A stretch of DNA of 64,000 nucleotides, taken from contig OY720642.1 of assembly GCA_963169105.1 (NCBI GenBank), forward strand, positions 15,432,965 to 15,496,964. Direction: 5' to 3'. Below, one piece after another: positions 34,459 to 46,021 of this stretch. Numbering within the stretch: position 1 is the first letter of the stretch; every line of letters starts with the position of its first letter. Origin of the DNA: Ceriagrion tenellum. Its lineage: Eukaryota > Arthropoda > Insecta > Odonata > Coenagrionidae. The position numbers were made by a program, and so were the translations under genes. The notes beneath the pieces were generated by a model. That model saw nothing but the letters and a program-made list of their open reading frames with translations. It was not told where the DNA came from and ran no database searches.

Positions 34459-35130
34459 AATCTGGCTTTACATTTGGAAGTTGACTTCCATGGATGTAGT
34501 AAGTGTCGCGATATCTTGAATCGCATCGCTCCTTGCAAGGCATTGTTTTGCTTACACATAACTCCTGGTTTTCCCCATAGAAAAGTATGACAGAAGAAAA
34601 CAACGAATGTGGTAATTTAGAAAATTTACTAAATTTAGTAATAATTATTGTGTTCGTACACTGCACCGATCGAGTCCCACAGGCTTTCAGGCAGACTTCA
34701 TAAATGTGTATAAATCACATTAATTGTGCACTATTACGCCGCCTCAAGTATTAGAGTTGTGAAAATACGTAATATTTACACTCATAATAGAAAAGTTTTT
34801 AATATTTTCAAGTTCAAAAAATATTGATATATGCAACAATGAGAACTCCATATAATTAATTTGTGGTTTACAGTTTTTACCTCCGCTTGCAGTCATGTGG
34901 CCCAGATTACACCGGATTCAATGTAATTTTATCGCAGAATCGATATGCTAATAGCAGAAAAAATAAAAGCCAGTCTGTTTTCCATGCAAGTGTGACCCTC
35001 GGTCAAATACTGCCACTCTCAACCCCTAATACTACTGTGGAAGTCCGCACTTGCACATCGAAGTATCCCTTGCAAGCGACTTGCAAGGCTGCTCCCATAG
35101 ATGTAGCATCAATGTGCAAAGCCGCCTGAA
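34459..35130 (+). repeat. Dispersed repeat of about 650-700 bp, copy B
   Basis: This direct-orientation partner of 33347-34045 has GCTTTACATTTGGAAGTTGA at the start and AGCGACTTGCAAGGCTGCTC near the end. A weakly inverted GGCTTTGCACATTGATG at the right end (minus strand) resembles the left end, so a TIR element is possible. The two copies are diverged by eye by about 25-30%. Confidence 0.7.
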
Positions 35131-35790
35131 TGCAGCCTGAATGGGCGATCAGCAATGCAATGCAATATCTCCAGCATATCGCAGTCAATTCATCGCATGG
35201 CTGTGTCCCAAGTGGGGTGAAGCTGTGCCACGGCTAGTGGAGTGTGGGTTATAGAAGGAGTTGAATCGTGGGTTTCGAGGAGGAGCGTCGAGGCAGGCCA
35301 AGGTTTTATTTATCGTTCGTCTTTTGCCCGTGTGACGGCAAAAAATGAAATGGCCGCCTCGAAGGAGGTAAAGGGAGGATTTTGGGATTCGGGCATTGGC
35401 AGACAGAGTGGAGCCACAAGTTGTAATGGGGAAGCGGATCTTTTGCCACCCGGAAAACTTACACGAAAAACTCTCATCCGAGAATAAGTTTTATTATACT
35501 GAGAAAATTTAATTTTTATAAATATTTTTATAATTTTATTTATATATATTTATATAATATAATTTTATAATAAAATTTTTATAATAAAATTTTTATTAAA
35601 AATGTTCTTTCTCTTAATTACACAAATCCTGGGAATTACGAGTCTGAGAGCATCCGAAAAATTCTATCAATATCGGTTATCGTTGGTAATGCTAGTTTTT
35701 TCTTTGAATCCAGCGGGATTTTATGTTTGTAGCCTTATTCTGAGCAAGTTAGTAGCATGTCCTAATATGCCGGGAGGTGTATTCGATTAG
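35131..35790. other. Unassigned stretch with an AT-only palindromic run
   Basis: The segment 35487-35605 is almost pure A/T with many self-complementary TTTATAAAA words. The flanking frames are featureless. Confidence 0.5.
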
Positions 35791-36019
35791 CACTTTGAGT
35801 GCGGCATGACGTGATATCATGTCATGGTTGTCTTTACGCTGGTGGTGATGACGTGATTTCACGTCATGGGTGAGTGTTCCAGCTTTCGCTTGGGGGCTTG
35901 GCGAAAGTTCCTTAACAAAAGCTAGAACACTCACGGTACCCTTGACGTGATATCACGTCATCAGCTCCTGCGTAAAGACAATCATGACGTGATATGATGA
36001 TGACGCAATGGTTATTTGA
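35791..36019. mobile_element. Palindromic MITE with repeated TGACGTGATATCACGTCA
   Basis: The two halves are inverted copies: 35804-35886 pairs with about 35918-36005, around a small GCTTTCGC...GCGAAAG core. The 18-bp palindrome TGACGTGATATCACGTCA occurs exactly once (about 35943) and three more times with small changes. TTAG (35787-35790) on the left and TTAA (36020-36023) on the right suggest a TTAA-targeting element with one mutated target. There is no coding frame. Confidence 0.7.
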
Positions 36020-36023
36020 TTAA

Positions 36024-37084
36024 TTAGATTTAGCAGAATACAACACATATATGGAAAACGGTAAAAACTCAATTTTTCAAGAGGGGTTCAGGAGGGAGGC
36101 CTTCTGCGCGAGCTCAAGATGCATCGAATACTTTTTCATCAAAATTTTATGCCACAAGGTGATCAAAATAAAGTACTTAGACGATACATAAAACCGAGGA
36201 TACGTTACCAGTACATTTTTAGTGCAAAGATAAAATTTGGTGTTAATTTCTGAGTTTTACAAAACTTAAGGTAGTTTTCGTGAACAGGACATGAAACATA
36301 CGATTATTTAATTTTTTTCATTGATTAGGATGCCAGCCAATTCATAACTTTTGAGCCCTAATAGCAGTCCATTTTTTTGACACATCCTACTGCTGACTTT
36401 AACAAAAAGAGCATGTAGCTGTGTTGGTTATAAATAACGAAATCATTCGAAAGAAAACATGGTTCACAAATAACTATTTAACATTATTTCAAAATACCCT
36501 CTCTTCATGACTAATCGTAAAAACGATTTTTAAGTTGGCTCCAGATCTTCCGGAAGGAGTTCTAATCTATTTTTCAATATTCATAAGAAAGGGTCTTTAT
36601 CGCTCTTTACCTAACCATCGCGCATACTTAGCTAACACGACGGAAACGTAAAAATAAACGATCACCTTAAAAATAATGAAATATCGATACCTACCGTCGC
36701 AATACCAAGAGATAAAGGCGACCGTTATATTTCTTCTAGGAAACCGTAAAATATGTCTCTTCAATATATGTATCGCTTTAATCGATAACCGATCATGGTC
36801 GGGCCATGCGCCAATATTCAAGCAAATTCCCAGGAAAGTAAAAAAGGTTTACGTGTATCCCATCTTCGAAACACCGATAGAACGTGGGAGTTCACGTTGA
36901 AAGTATGCCCATGCCCAAGTGATAGTAGTGAACTAGAATAATCTAGTATTATAGGTCATTAACTTTATGCCCTCCAGTCCGATGACTTTCCTAATATCTG
37001 ACAATAGAATCTCTTAATATTGTAGCAGTGATACTTCTAAAACTAAATATTCTAAATGTTCAGTTAATTACTGACAACATTAAA
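36024..37084. other. Unassigned stretch
   Basis: Nothing recognised. The two overlapping 74-codon frames (36597-36900) lie on opposite strands and have no domain. Confidence 0.45.
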
Positions 37085-37440
37085 TAATAAAATAGTCGAC
37101 TTTATCTGCCACAAATTTAACAATAAAAACATAGAACAGGCCCGGTGACATTACACAGCCTTGCTTTACGCCTTGTATTATTTCAAACCAGTCGCTCTAC
37201 ACCCTGTTTTTGTCGCACACGTTATTATACTATTATACATCGCCTTTATATTGTTCAATCACTGCTTATACATTCCATAGCCCTTCAAAACTTTCTTCGC
37301 TCTTTTCTAAAAACTTTCCATCGCTCATTTCTATTAACATATTTGTACGCCTTCTCTGATTTCACATACGCGCTAAATAATTTCTTTCCGACGCCGATGT
37401 ATTTCTGGCTAAATACTGAATATCTGATCACAACACACCT
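37085..37440 (-). pseudogene. RTE-like LINE, reverse-transcriptase relic
   Basis: The plus-strand text follows the antisense of the 60.8-61.1 kb LINE segment in order. It has the AACAGGCCCGGTGACATTAC region, CAGCCTTGCTTTACGCC, a CATCGCCTTTATATTG region, CCATAGCCCTTCAAAAC and GTACGCCTTCTCTGATT. That part of the LINE lies between the first catalytic Asp and the YADD box. Stops and small indels make it non-coding. The 156-codon plus-strand frame over it (37145-37615) is antisense and not a gene. Confidence 0.7.
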
Positions 37441-40400
37441 TTCGAGCATAAATCCTCAATTCACACCCCCAGATTCATCGTTTAAATTGTATTATAGGCT
37501 TAATTTTGAGGAGGTTAATCAAAATATTGACTTAATCAAACGAGCAGGAGTTTTGTTTTTGTGGCTAGAAGATTTGTACAACGAAGGAATTTTGATATGT
37601 AAATGCCACAAATGAAGTGTGGGATGTCATACGGAATGTCATGTGGAATGAGATACGGTAAACAGGGAAAGGATTTGTGCGACATTAACTCGAGAGAGAG
37701 GCAGCAAAAATGGGTGTTGAAGATGTTGAGGGCCAATTGAATGGGTGGGGAGGGGAGGGGGGTAGACAAAAGGAGATGACGCAGATAGCGTGGAAATGGA
37801 AGGGAGAGGACTGTGTTAATCCATGTTAAATCATCCATGTTTCTTGACCAAAATATCGTTTTGGGGAAAGCCTCATAACATTTTCATTTTTGGAGAGAAC
37901 AAAATAGTTTGACATCAATCTTAAACTGATTTATAATTTTTGAAGTACGCATGATTCAGCTAATTATTGGAATTATTCCCTAAAATAATGCCAAAATCCG
38001 CGCTTCACTTCATCAAAAATCACATTTCTAGAATAAAAATTTTTTGCGAAGTAGGTTATCCTGTCTTTTTATTAGGCAGTAATCTTCTAGATCTATTATG
38101 TGTAAAAGTATAAAACCTGAGAATCGTGTTTTTATGTTATCCGTCATACACGGCATCTCGGACTAAAGAGACAATATTTTGGGCTAAATATCTAAAATTA
38201 TACTTATTACCTAAAATTTCAAAAGTGATTATAACGTTTTTTTCCTGATTAGAAATTCAACGAATTTGTCTTAAAATGGCGAAATATTGTGTTCCACCGT
38301 CGCGTTTCCAATGTGACTGGGACCGGTAATCGTGATTTTTTAATAATTCTACAAGTCAAAAAAACTTCTTAAAAAAATATCCCTATGATGGAAATTTCCG
38401 TACAAGCTGTAAAATAAATATTGAAAGAATAATTTTTTAATGTGTTTGTCATAATAAAAGCATTGCAAAATCTTGAATTCAATACGCCGAGTCAAAATTC
38501 AAGCGGGAATTATAAGTATGTAAATACTTGCTTACTTTCTAGAAGCAATGCTTTGATATTTGATAGCCACCATTTTTATAACGTAAAACATATTATTTCA
38601 CCTTTAGGAAAAAAAAATTCGGATGTGTTATATATTTGAGTTAATATTTCAAAATTAATATCAAGTGACACAAGAATGCGTGTTACAATTTCATTCAGTT
38701 GGCTAAAAATCAAATAGGAAACATACATTTTTTCATTTCTATATTACTAATCAGTACACACATACAATGTTTCATGCAAAGCTGCACTTAAACATAAAAT
38801 AGCTCCGACCACATTAAGCTATTGTTTGGAAGAGGTCAGCTTGAGGTGGAATAAACGTCTCGTAGCGGACGAGTCAAAGTGGCTTGGAGGCTTGAATGAC
38901 GCCGGCGGCGGCGTTGGAAAGGCCAAGGCTGGGCATTCACCCCTCGGGAGAGGGCGAGGGGTGTATTATAATCCGAGCGTAAAAGGCATTCTTATCGGGA
39001 CACGGGGGTTGGTCGTTTTTATATTTTTTTTGAAGTGGAGAACCTGGGATAAAATGGAATGAAGTTTGCCTCACATGCGAATCCCTCAATCTCAGCGTGA
39101 TTGCAACGAAATGAAAATAGGACACATGGTGGATCAATTCATTGTCATAATATTTATGCAATCGCGGGAAAATATATACAATTAAATCTCATCTCATATT
39201 GTTTTGCTTAGGAGGGCTTAAAATATATTTATTTTCTAAAACTTTTTGTATATTTTGCATTTATAAAACATTTTGTATTTCTAATACTTGTTGTACATGT
39301 ATTAAGGAAATAGTAAATTGCAAAATGAAAAAGAAATCAGGGGATGCAAATACGTGTTACGAGATTAACGAAACGGGAATTGATTTTCCCCGTCGGCAAA
39401 CATTTGCATGCTCATTGCCGCTCGAGCGTGACGTGAAAAAAATTAATTACTCTCCTGAATTGGAAACATGGGATGGGCAAGCAACCGGAAAGGCTAATTA
39501 TAAAATGCTTGTACTAGGAGCTTAGAAAATTGGACTAATTCAAGCTTATATGTATGTAGGAATGTATGAGATTAATAAATGAACCTAATTCACCGTAATG
39601 GAAACGAATTTTTACACACAGGTTTCACATTACTTAAAATTTATTTTCATCCAGATTATTGGCTTCAGTTAATTAAATTTATTTAACCTTGCCAGGCTTT
39701 TTCACCTTGCAGATGGTTACAAAAAGAATCATCGACTCGCGAGGTAGACTGTTTTAATATAGCTGCCTGAACTCTATGCTGTAGCAGAGTTGAAAGGAAA
39801 TTTTGAAGAGAGATTGGGGGATTCTATGTCTGACTAAGAATTCCGCGGCAGATAGAGAAAGATTTACCAGCAAACAAATTTATCCATGATTGCGACACCT
39901 AATCGGCTAAAATTAAAGTAGTTGGAGAAATTTTAGTTTATGTACAGGTTTACGTGAAAATATACATACATAATAAATCAATTATAAGGAATATGAATCG
40001 ATAAAAGTGAAAACAATTGCATGCAACCGTTTGGTTTCTTGTCTTCTTAGAGTTACTTTGGCACATAGTCTGATGGTGCACGACATATACTCCGAAATAA
40101 TTTGATTCTATACGCACAGGTTTTCCCATAGGCACAAAATAATACGTTTAAATATCATGGTATCATGCCGAGTAAAAACACATATTTACATGTATTGCTT
40201 GTATTTCGTGTTCCGCACCGTCGACCAAATAGCAATGCCTCCATTAAGGCAAAATTTTAAAAATATAACTCTTGTATCATTTATATTACTACACAATTGG
40301 CGATGCCCTACGCACAGGCAGGTGTCCTTACGTGAAGTGTGGTCCAAGACTTTTTTCACCTGACATGAAAACATATCAAATTGTGCTCTCAATAACTTAC

Positions 40401-40912
40401 GTCTGCCGCTCCATCCACATTAAAGGAAATGAGGAACTCTCCCGATTCGGGTATTCGGGCGAAAAAGGAGTGGTGTACGAGGAGAGGCCATGCATTTTAC
40501 GTGGGAGGAATTATTTAATGACTTGAGGAATGCGGCACAATGTGGAAAGGGGCCCTCATAGATCCATGACGCAGGTGCCGGGATGTTTATAGTCATGCTC
40601 AGGCACCGGAGAAAGTGAAAGAGGAGCCTGGTTTAAAAAATACAGACTCGAAGGAAAGAGAAACTGGAAAGAAATATGAGTGAGGGAGTCGCAAGTAATG
40701 CTCATGGACGCTTGGGGTGAATATGTATACAAAACTCAAATCCATTTAACTGTTAAAATATATCATGCATCTTCAACACTGGAGTAATATTGCTTGAAAA
40801 TGGTAAATGATAGTGCGCTTCTAATTTCAGAAGTTAATAATGATGATGAACTTGGGAATAACTAGCCGATACCACTAATGTTATAATCATTATTGGTGTT
40901 TCAATCCAAAGA
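37441..40912. other. Long unassigned stretch
   Basis: Several short frames (for example 39199-39525, 108 codons, Cys-rich at its start, and 38826-39062) have no recognisable domain. A G+C-richer patch lies at 38860-38960. No terminal repeats, LINE motifs or RNA genes were found. Confidence 0.4.
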
Positions 40913-41025
40913 ACAGTTGATTGCCGCCCTCCACTCTTCTCTTCCTAATTCTAGCTTCCTTACTACCTGGTAATGTGCTCTATGCCTGACTTTCCTCTTT
41001 ATTTGGTCGATGAATATATTCCTTG

Positions 41026-42147
41026 CCCAAGTAGAAAACAATATCCACTGGAGAATCATACAATATCTAAATCCATATCCATATCATATCTAGATTAATC
41101 CATATAACATTTCAAGGACATCCATAGAATATCCAAAATCATCCTGTGATTAGATATCCTCACCATGACCATTAAATTGTTTTCTGGATATTTCTTAACT
41201 TGCAGATTTTTCCCACTTATGACCACATTCAAAACAAAAATGAAATACAATAGGCATTTATAGGTTTTTATTTTCCTTCTGGTACACTACGAAATTTCAG
41301 ATGTTGGAGCCAGTCAGCAAGAGAGAGACAACTTATTCAAAACCTTTACATGTCTCATCCTGCTCAAGTTAATATAGATGATGGAGAATCAGGATGGGCA
41401 GTATTAGGAAGAGGAGTGAGACAGGGTTGCCCAATGTTGTCTGTGCAGTTCAATATACTTGTTAAAGAAATGTTAAGAGAGGCTTGAGAGGAACTTTGAG
41501 TTGGTGTGATGGCAGGAGAGGAACTGATTAAGACATGTTTGTGGATGTCCAAGCTCTGGTAACCCAGTCAGCAAAGCAGTTACAATCATTTATAAATGCA
41601 TTAAAGAGTCAGTGTGAGAGGTATGGGATCAAGACTAATTATGATAAAACTAAAGTAATATTAAGAGTATCACCAAAAATGGCTGAGCTAAGTATTCAAG
41701 TAGGAGGGCATACCATAGAGCGGGAAGGAGATCACAATTACATCACACCATCTCAGATAACCTAATCCAAAGACAATGTACCTCAACATCTATGCTTATA
41801 TGAGGTGGGATTCAAAGCTAAGGGTTGTCTGGCTGGCTCTTTCCTGACGACCATGGCTAGCTTATGTTTGAAATATGATAACTTATGTCAATACTTTCTC
41901 TAGTGGTGCTCTTATAAAGGTGCTGTCTAAAGGTGGCTCTTATAAAAATAATATTATACACTATTTTATTTCTCCAATAAATCTCCATTAGCTAATATTT
42001 CATGGATAGCATTAACATATCCAATGCAAGATATCATAAAATTATATCCATACAATATCCATTTACAACATTTAACATTCAATATTACCTTCTATGGCTA
42101 TCTGTAACCATGTATGGATATCCAGTAGATATCGCATGCTACTTGGG
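41026..42147. mobile_element. 1.1 kb TIR element inserted in a LINE relic
   Basis: The left end CCCAAGTAG...ATATCCACTGGA (41026-41052) is matched inverted at 42121-42147, with about 22 of 27 positions equal. Beside both ends lie arrays of ATATCCAT-like words. The flanks look like one antisense LINE sequence cut in two. The centre (41283-41790) holds a plus-strand LINE reverse-transcriptase piece. No clean target duplication was found, so the superfamily is open. Confidence 0.6.
41283..41790 (+). pseudogene. LINE reverse-transcriptase palm relic
   Basis: The plus-strand frames read VRQGCPMLSVQFNILVKEML, a stop, then GEELIKD, MFVDVQALVTQSAKQLQSF and CERYGIKTNYDKTKV. In the family these are RQGCPLSP, the FADDQALVAQ catalytic box and the YGMKIN...KTKV motif. 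Here the two catalytic aspartates are altered to V-D-V. It is dead and truncated on both sides, and belongs with the relics at 1-1330 and 53.6 kb. Confidence 0.8.
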
Positions 42148-42330
42148 TGGCCTTCCTCTTGGTACTTTTCCCAATATTTATATTTTTCCCCCTCTAATAT
42201 CCTTCACAAACCTCTATTGCATCAGGGTATGTCAAATCCATCAGCCATTTTTTCCAAAAGAGAGTTTTACATGGTCTTTTTGTCCTCAACTCTTCTATAT
42301 ACTTATTTATTTCTTATTTTGTTTGTCCAT
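42148..42330 (-). pseudogene. LINE C-terminal relic flanking the TIR element
   Basis: On the minus strand the first bases read toward a KxxRxKA/RGRP-like basic segment (CCAAGAGGAAGGCCA), the C-terminal basic motif of the LINE group at 12.2 kb. The match is short and frameshifted. Confidence 0.35.
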
Positions 42331-43547
42331 TTGACCTTCAGCATCCTCCACCAACACTCGGTTTTGAAAGCTTCCAATTTTTCTGCTCTTCTAGCTAAGA
42401 ATAGATGGTACAATTAAACATACTATGAAAATATGCCATCATCCACACCTGAAGATGGATTAGATCCTGTGGCCTTTGAGTTCTCAGGTCGGGGCCTTAC
42501 CATACTGGACACCGCATCTAGAAACCGGACAGTTCCAACAAAATCCGTGGAAATGGCAATTTTTAGGCCATTCAATGTGATTTGATGTGCATAATTATGA
42601 TTCCTATGTTCAAACTCGTTTGGTAACAGAAGACTCATAGTAGACTGAACTTGAGTCAGTTCAAAAACATAATAAATATACTCCATTTTCGGACATACAA
42701 AAACCATTATCGTTGCCTCGGGAATTAATAAACTAGTGCCCTTTCAACTCAGCGAAGTGACACAGGTCATCCTTGACAAATCATTTTATTATAAACCATG
42801 AAACATGAAGCCAAAAAAAAGTTTGTTTTGAATGTTCGGACACAAATACACTCCCCATGTGAGCCTATTAGCGGAAAAATCAGCCTTTGGTATCACCGCT
42901 GGGGCCAAGAACACAAAGCCGCACGGTGCTGTGAAAAATGATTGGAGTATAATGAGGACAATTAATTGCTGCTGCGCTGTAATAATGCTGTCGACGAACG
43001 ACAAATTGGTCGGCAGGACAACGGCGAAGAAAAATGCGTCATACATAGCGAAACAAGCAATGCATGAGGAAAGTGACGACACGGTGCACCACATAATTAA
43101 TTTTACATAATTATTTAATATTCACGTTGCTCATAGAAACACGTGCTTTGTTTCTGATAACATCAACAAAATCCAAACATGCACTCTGGGATAGCTCAGT
43201 TAGATGAGCCTGAAAATATGCGATTCATGGAGAATATGAGTGAAATATGAAAAATTAATGGGTTAAAAATAAAATGAGTACTTTCCTGCTATTTACAAAT
43301 TGGATCACAGCAAATGACTGTCATTAGGAGTAAATTCCTCAAAACAATTAACTTGAAGTAAAATCAAGGACCGAGTCATATCTCATTTACAAATATGTTA
43401 GATGATCACAATGCGTTAGCTCATTTGAAATGGTGCGGAGATCAGCTACATGAACGGAGAAAATATGCAATTAAATTAGTAATTACTGTATCTTGCTATA
43501 ATAAAACTTAATGGTTGAAGGCGTAACTTTGTGAAATGATACCGCAG
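42331..43547. other. Unassigned stretch with a locally GC-richer patch
   Basis: The segment 42832-43110 is open on both strands (92 codons plus, 101 codons minus) and is richer in G+C and CpG than its neighbours. The minus-strand reading has long hydrophobic runs but I recognise no family. A GGGATAGCTCAGTTAGATGA phrase at about 43191 resembles a tRNA start but lacks a B box. Confidence 0.3.
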
Positions 43548-43745
43548 ACATGACGAAAAAGAAAAATCTTTTAGTAAATTCCACACTTAAAACTTTTATT
43601 ACTGACATAGGTTCGATAGCCTTGCAATTATTTCCAAAGGTCCTTTTTCACCTTTGAAAATGATTGCAAGGCTAACGAAACCTATGTCAGAAATAAAAGT
43701 TTTAAGTGTGGAATTTACTAAGAGATTTTTCTTTTTCGTCATGTC
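43548..43745. mobile_element. Near-perfect hairpin of two Penelope-like termini
   Basis: Arms of about 93 bp (43548-43640 and 43651-43745) are inverted copies with a loop of about 10 bases and only a few mismatches. The right arm (plus) reads CCTTTGAAAATGATTGCAAG, a CTAAC spacer, GAAAC, CTAT, GTC, then AATAAAAGTTTTAAGTGTGG. The GAAAC, 4-base loop, GTC order resembles a hammerhead with a 2-bp stem III. The left arm has GAACC instead. The outer flank (43510-43548, inverted) also matches 16760-16800, so this is a repeat family and not a random palindrome. Confidence 0.75.
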
Positions 43746-43817
43746 TTTTGCCACTAATCATATGCTCATGTTTTGTTTGCTCATGTCTTTGTAGGCTCAT
43801 GCTTTTGGTTTCTATAA

Positions 43818-44020
43818 AGGCCGCTTTATACGGTACATTTTATCATACAAACGAATGTATCATAGAATGTACAAGAAACTGAATGGAATTAGAGCAGGTT
43901 CTATTTCCCGTTAAGTCATTCAGACAATCATACAATTTGCCGCTTTACACGGTAAAATTTCCTTCATGAAGGCATTTGTACATTCGTTTGTACAATAAAA
44001 TGTACCGTGTAAAGAAGCCT
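43818..44020. mobile_element. Harbinger-type MITE, 203 bp
   Basis: The left end AGGCCGCTTTATACGGTACA and the inverted right end AGGCTTCTTTACACGGTACA share about 40 bp of terminal repeat, with a few mismatches, continuing through TTTTAT...ACAAACGAATGTA. A TAA lies directly outside both ends (43815-43817 and 44021-44023), matching the TWA target duplication of PIF/Harbinger elements. A second internal inverted pair (a GCCGCTTTACACGG phrase at 43941-43954) is present. No transposase. Confidence 0.85.
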
Positions 44021-44234
44021 TAAACAAAGCATCAGGGAATACAGTATTTCTAAAAACCCAAAAATGAAAAAGGTGACTTTTTCTGGCCTTGGAGAGGGCG
44101 AAGTATCCTCCTTGCCTGCCCACATGGATGTCGCGTGATTGAGTCCCGTCCACGTAGTTTTTCGACAGCTGGAGTATGGTTGAGTTGTTCGTCAAACTAA
44201 ATGCTTTAGATGGGAATTTAATAGTGAAACCTCT
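44021..44234. other. Short unassigned spacer
   Basis: Nothing recognised between the MITE and the LINE relic. Confidence 0.5.
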
Positions 44235-44720
44235 TATCATTAAATAAATTATCGTTACTAAGTGAGAAGAGAGAAGCTGAATATCGAAGACACATTGAGA
44301 GAAGAGAAATTTGACTTATTGTATTCCTACACCTCTCTCGGAAGCACCATGAAATGGGACGGATGAGTTACCTCGGACATCAAGCAAAGAATGTTGCAAG
44401 CTAAGATAGGGTTCATGTTGAAAATACAGCTGCTGCATTCAATGACGATAGCACCAGGAATGAGGAAACATGTAAAAACATTTGTGTGACTCTATAAGGA
44501 TTGGCAGCAGTATGTGACATTGGAAAAGCAGACCTGAAAATAATAGAAGCTTTCAAAACCTGGAGTAGTTGGAAGATGCGGAAGAAAAAATGGACGGAGA
44601 AAATGAGATATGAAAAATTTAGCAAGAGATTGGACAAAAATGAGATGGAACACTTGACAGGAAAAAATACCTAGGTGGACTGGACAAACACTGAAGGCTG
44701 AGTACGTAAAGAATGTATTT
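44235..44720 (+). pseudogene. LINE post-catalytic (thumb) relic
   Basis: Plus-strand frames read FDLLYSYTSLGSTMKWDG, a stop, VTSDIKQRMLQAKIGFMLK, TIAPGMRKHVKTFV and EKQT...IEAFKTWSSWKM. These follow the YLGSxxTxDG, DIKRRIxQAK, LRKRxVKxxVW and FExWxWRRM landmarks downstream of the catalytic box in LINE proteins. Stops and frameshifts abolish coding. The group is probably that of the 41.3 kb piece. Confidence 0.75.
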
Positions 44721-45474
44721 GAGAGGAAAAGAGAAAAGAAATATTAGAAAAAATTCTTAAGAGAGATACCAAGAATAAATATATAGACCAGAAAAAGTGG
44801 AAAGTAAAAAAGAAGATTCATTAGGGAACATGGGAATTTAAATTAGCTAACGAAGGATTGAGGGCTGCAGTCAAACAAGCTTAGGATTGTGAGACCAATA
44901 TATGAAGTGAGATGCAGCTATTTTTTGTCAAACAGTGGATAGAGGACTCGCGCTCGGGAAGAAAAAAGATTACCAAGAAATTAACAAAGGAGGTGAAGTT
45001 GGGAATACGAAAAGAGGTCGTGAAAAGAAAATGAATTTCATATAAAGTATTATCTCTGTGGGAGCGGCCAAAATTTCCCGAACACGTAAAAAAATTGAGG
45101 AGCGTGTGCCCGAGTAACGAAGGGAAGAGGAGTCAGACACGCAGCGAAAATAAATGTAGACTCCAGTACAGAAAAAAAACAGACAAGCACCATAAGAGCC
45201 ATGATTCCGGAAGATAGAGAAAAAATCTCCTGCTATGAATAATCAATGTGACTGAACGCTGGTGAAAATAATGAGATGACAGCAACCAAGGTGAAAGGGA
45301 TGAGAGAAGGCTAAGCTTAATCCCATGAAGGGTGAGAGGGCAGGATGTAGAAGGGCGGAAGCCAAGCAAGGATCATGAAAACGGAGAAGATTTTTGGCGC
45401 CATGATGAGGCGTTTATAAAGGAGATTAAGATGGTTCTGCCTCAGGTTCAAATATTCCAGTTATTCTAAAAACT
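44721..45474. other. Unassigned A/G-rich stretch
   Basis: The plus strand is rich in AAGAGA words and may be the continuing 3' part of the LINE relic, but no motif is readable. The 78-codon minus frame (45133-45369) is featureless. Confidence 0.4.
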
Positions 45475-45950
45475 TAAAAAATGTCCTTTTTTACATGTTT
45501 TATAAACTGAGATGAATATAAAATAGTATTTAAGGACTATTTTTACGGTAATTCAGTCTTGTAGGTAGAGACTATAACATGAGGTCTTATGGAAACTGTT
45601 AAGGTTACAGCAGAAAAACGTATGTTTGAACTAGAATGTAAGTGTTAGCTGTGAATTTATACTGTTATACTGTTCATGAGTGGCGAAAAGTTTAAGTAAA
45701 TTGAATCAAAACAAAAACTTGGAGTTTTGCCGCCTATTTATTAGAGATATCAGAAAATTAGCAACGTCATTGAATTCAACATGCGGTAGTTTCGTTTAAA
45801 TTACGCTGTTGTCGACTCCTATGTCTGTGAAAATGTGTAAATACATATATTTTCGTGAAATTATGTGCATGTTTCGTATCTGAATATTGTATTTCAAAAG
45901 GAAGCCTATTTCATTTACGTAAGCAGGGATTTCTAAGCCAAGAATACAAA
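45475..45950 (+). repeat. Dispersed repeat, copy B
   Basis: Matches 16495-17250 in order: a TTTTATAAACTGAGATGAATAT region, TTTTTACGGTAATTCAG, then a TCGACTCCTATGTCTGTG region and AAGCCTATTTCATTTACG. This copy is not interrupted by the hairpin found in copy A. Family unknown. Confidence 0.4.
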
Positions 45951-46021
45951 TATGGGTTATTTAGGTGCTCCTAGCACGTGTAGTTTGAGAAGGATAAATT
46001 TCCCACAGAATTGAACAAAAT

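Noticed and set aside
35487..35605. AT-only palindromic run as a possible replication origin or matrix attachment site
   Set aside because: Base composition alone does not support either, and no other signal was seen.
37145..37615. 156-codon plus-strand frame
   Set aside because: Antisense to an RTE-like LINE relic over most of its length.
43188..43245. tRNA-like start GGGATAGCTCAGTTAGATGA
   Set aside because: No B box, acceptor pairing or T arm follows, so it is not a tRNA gene.
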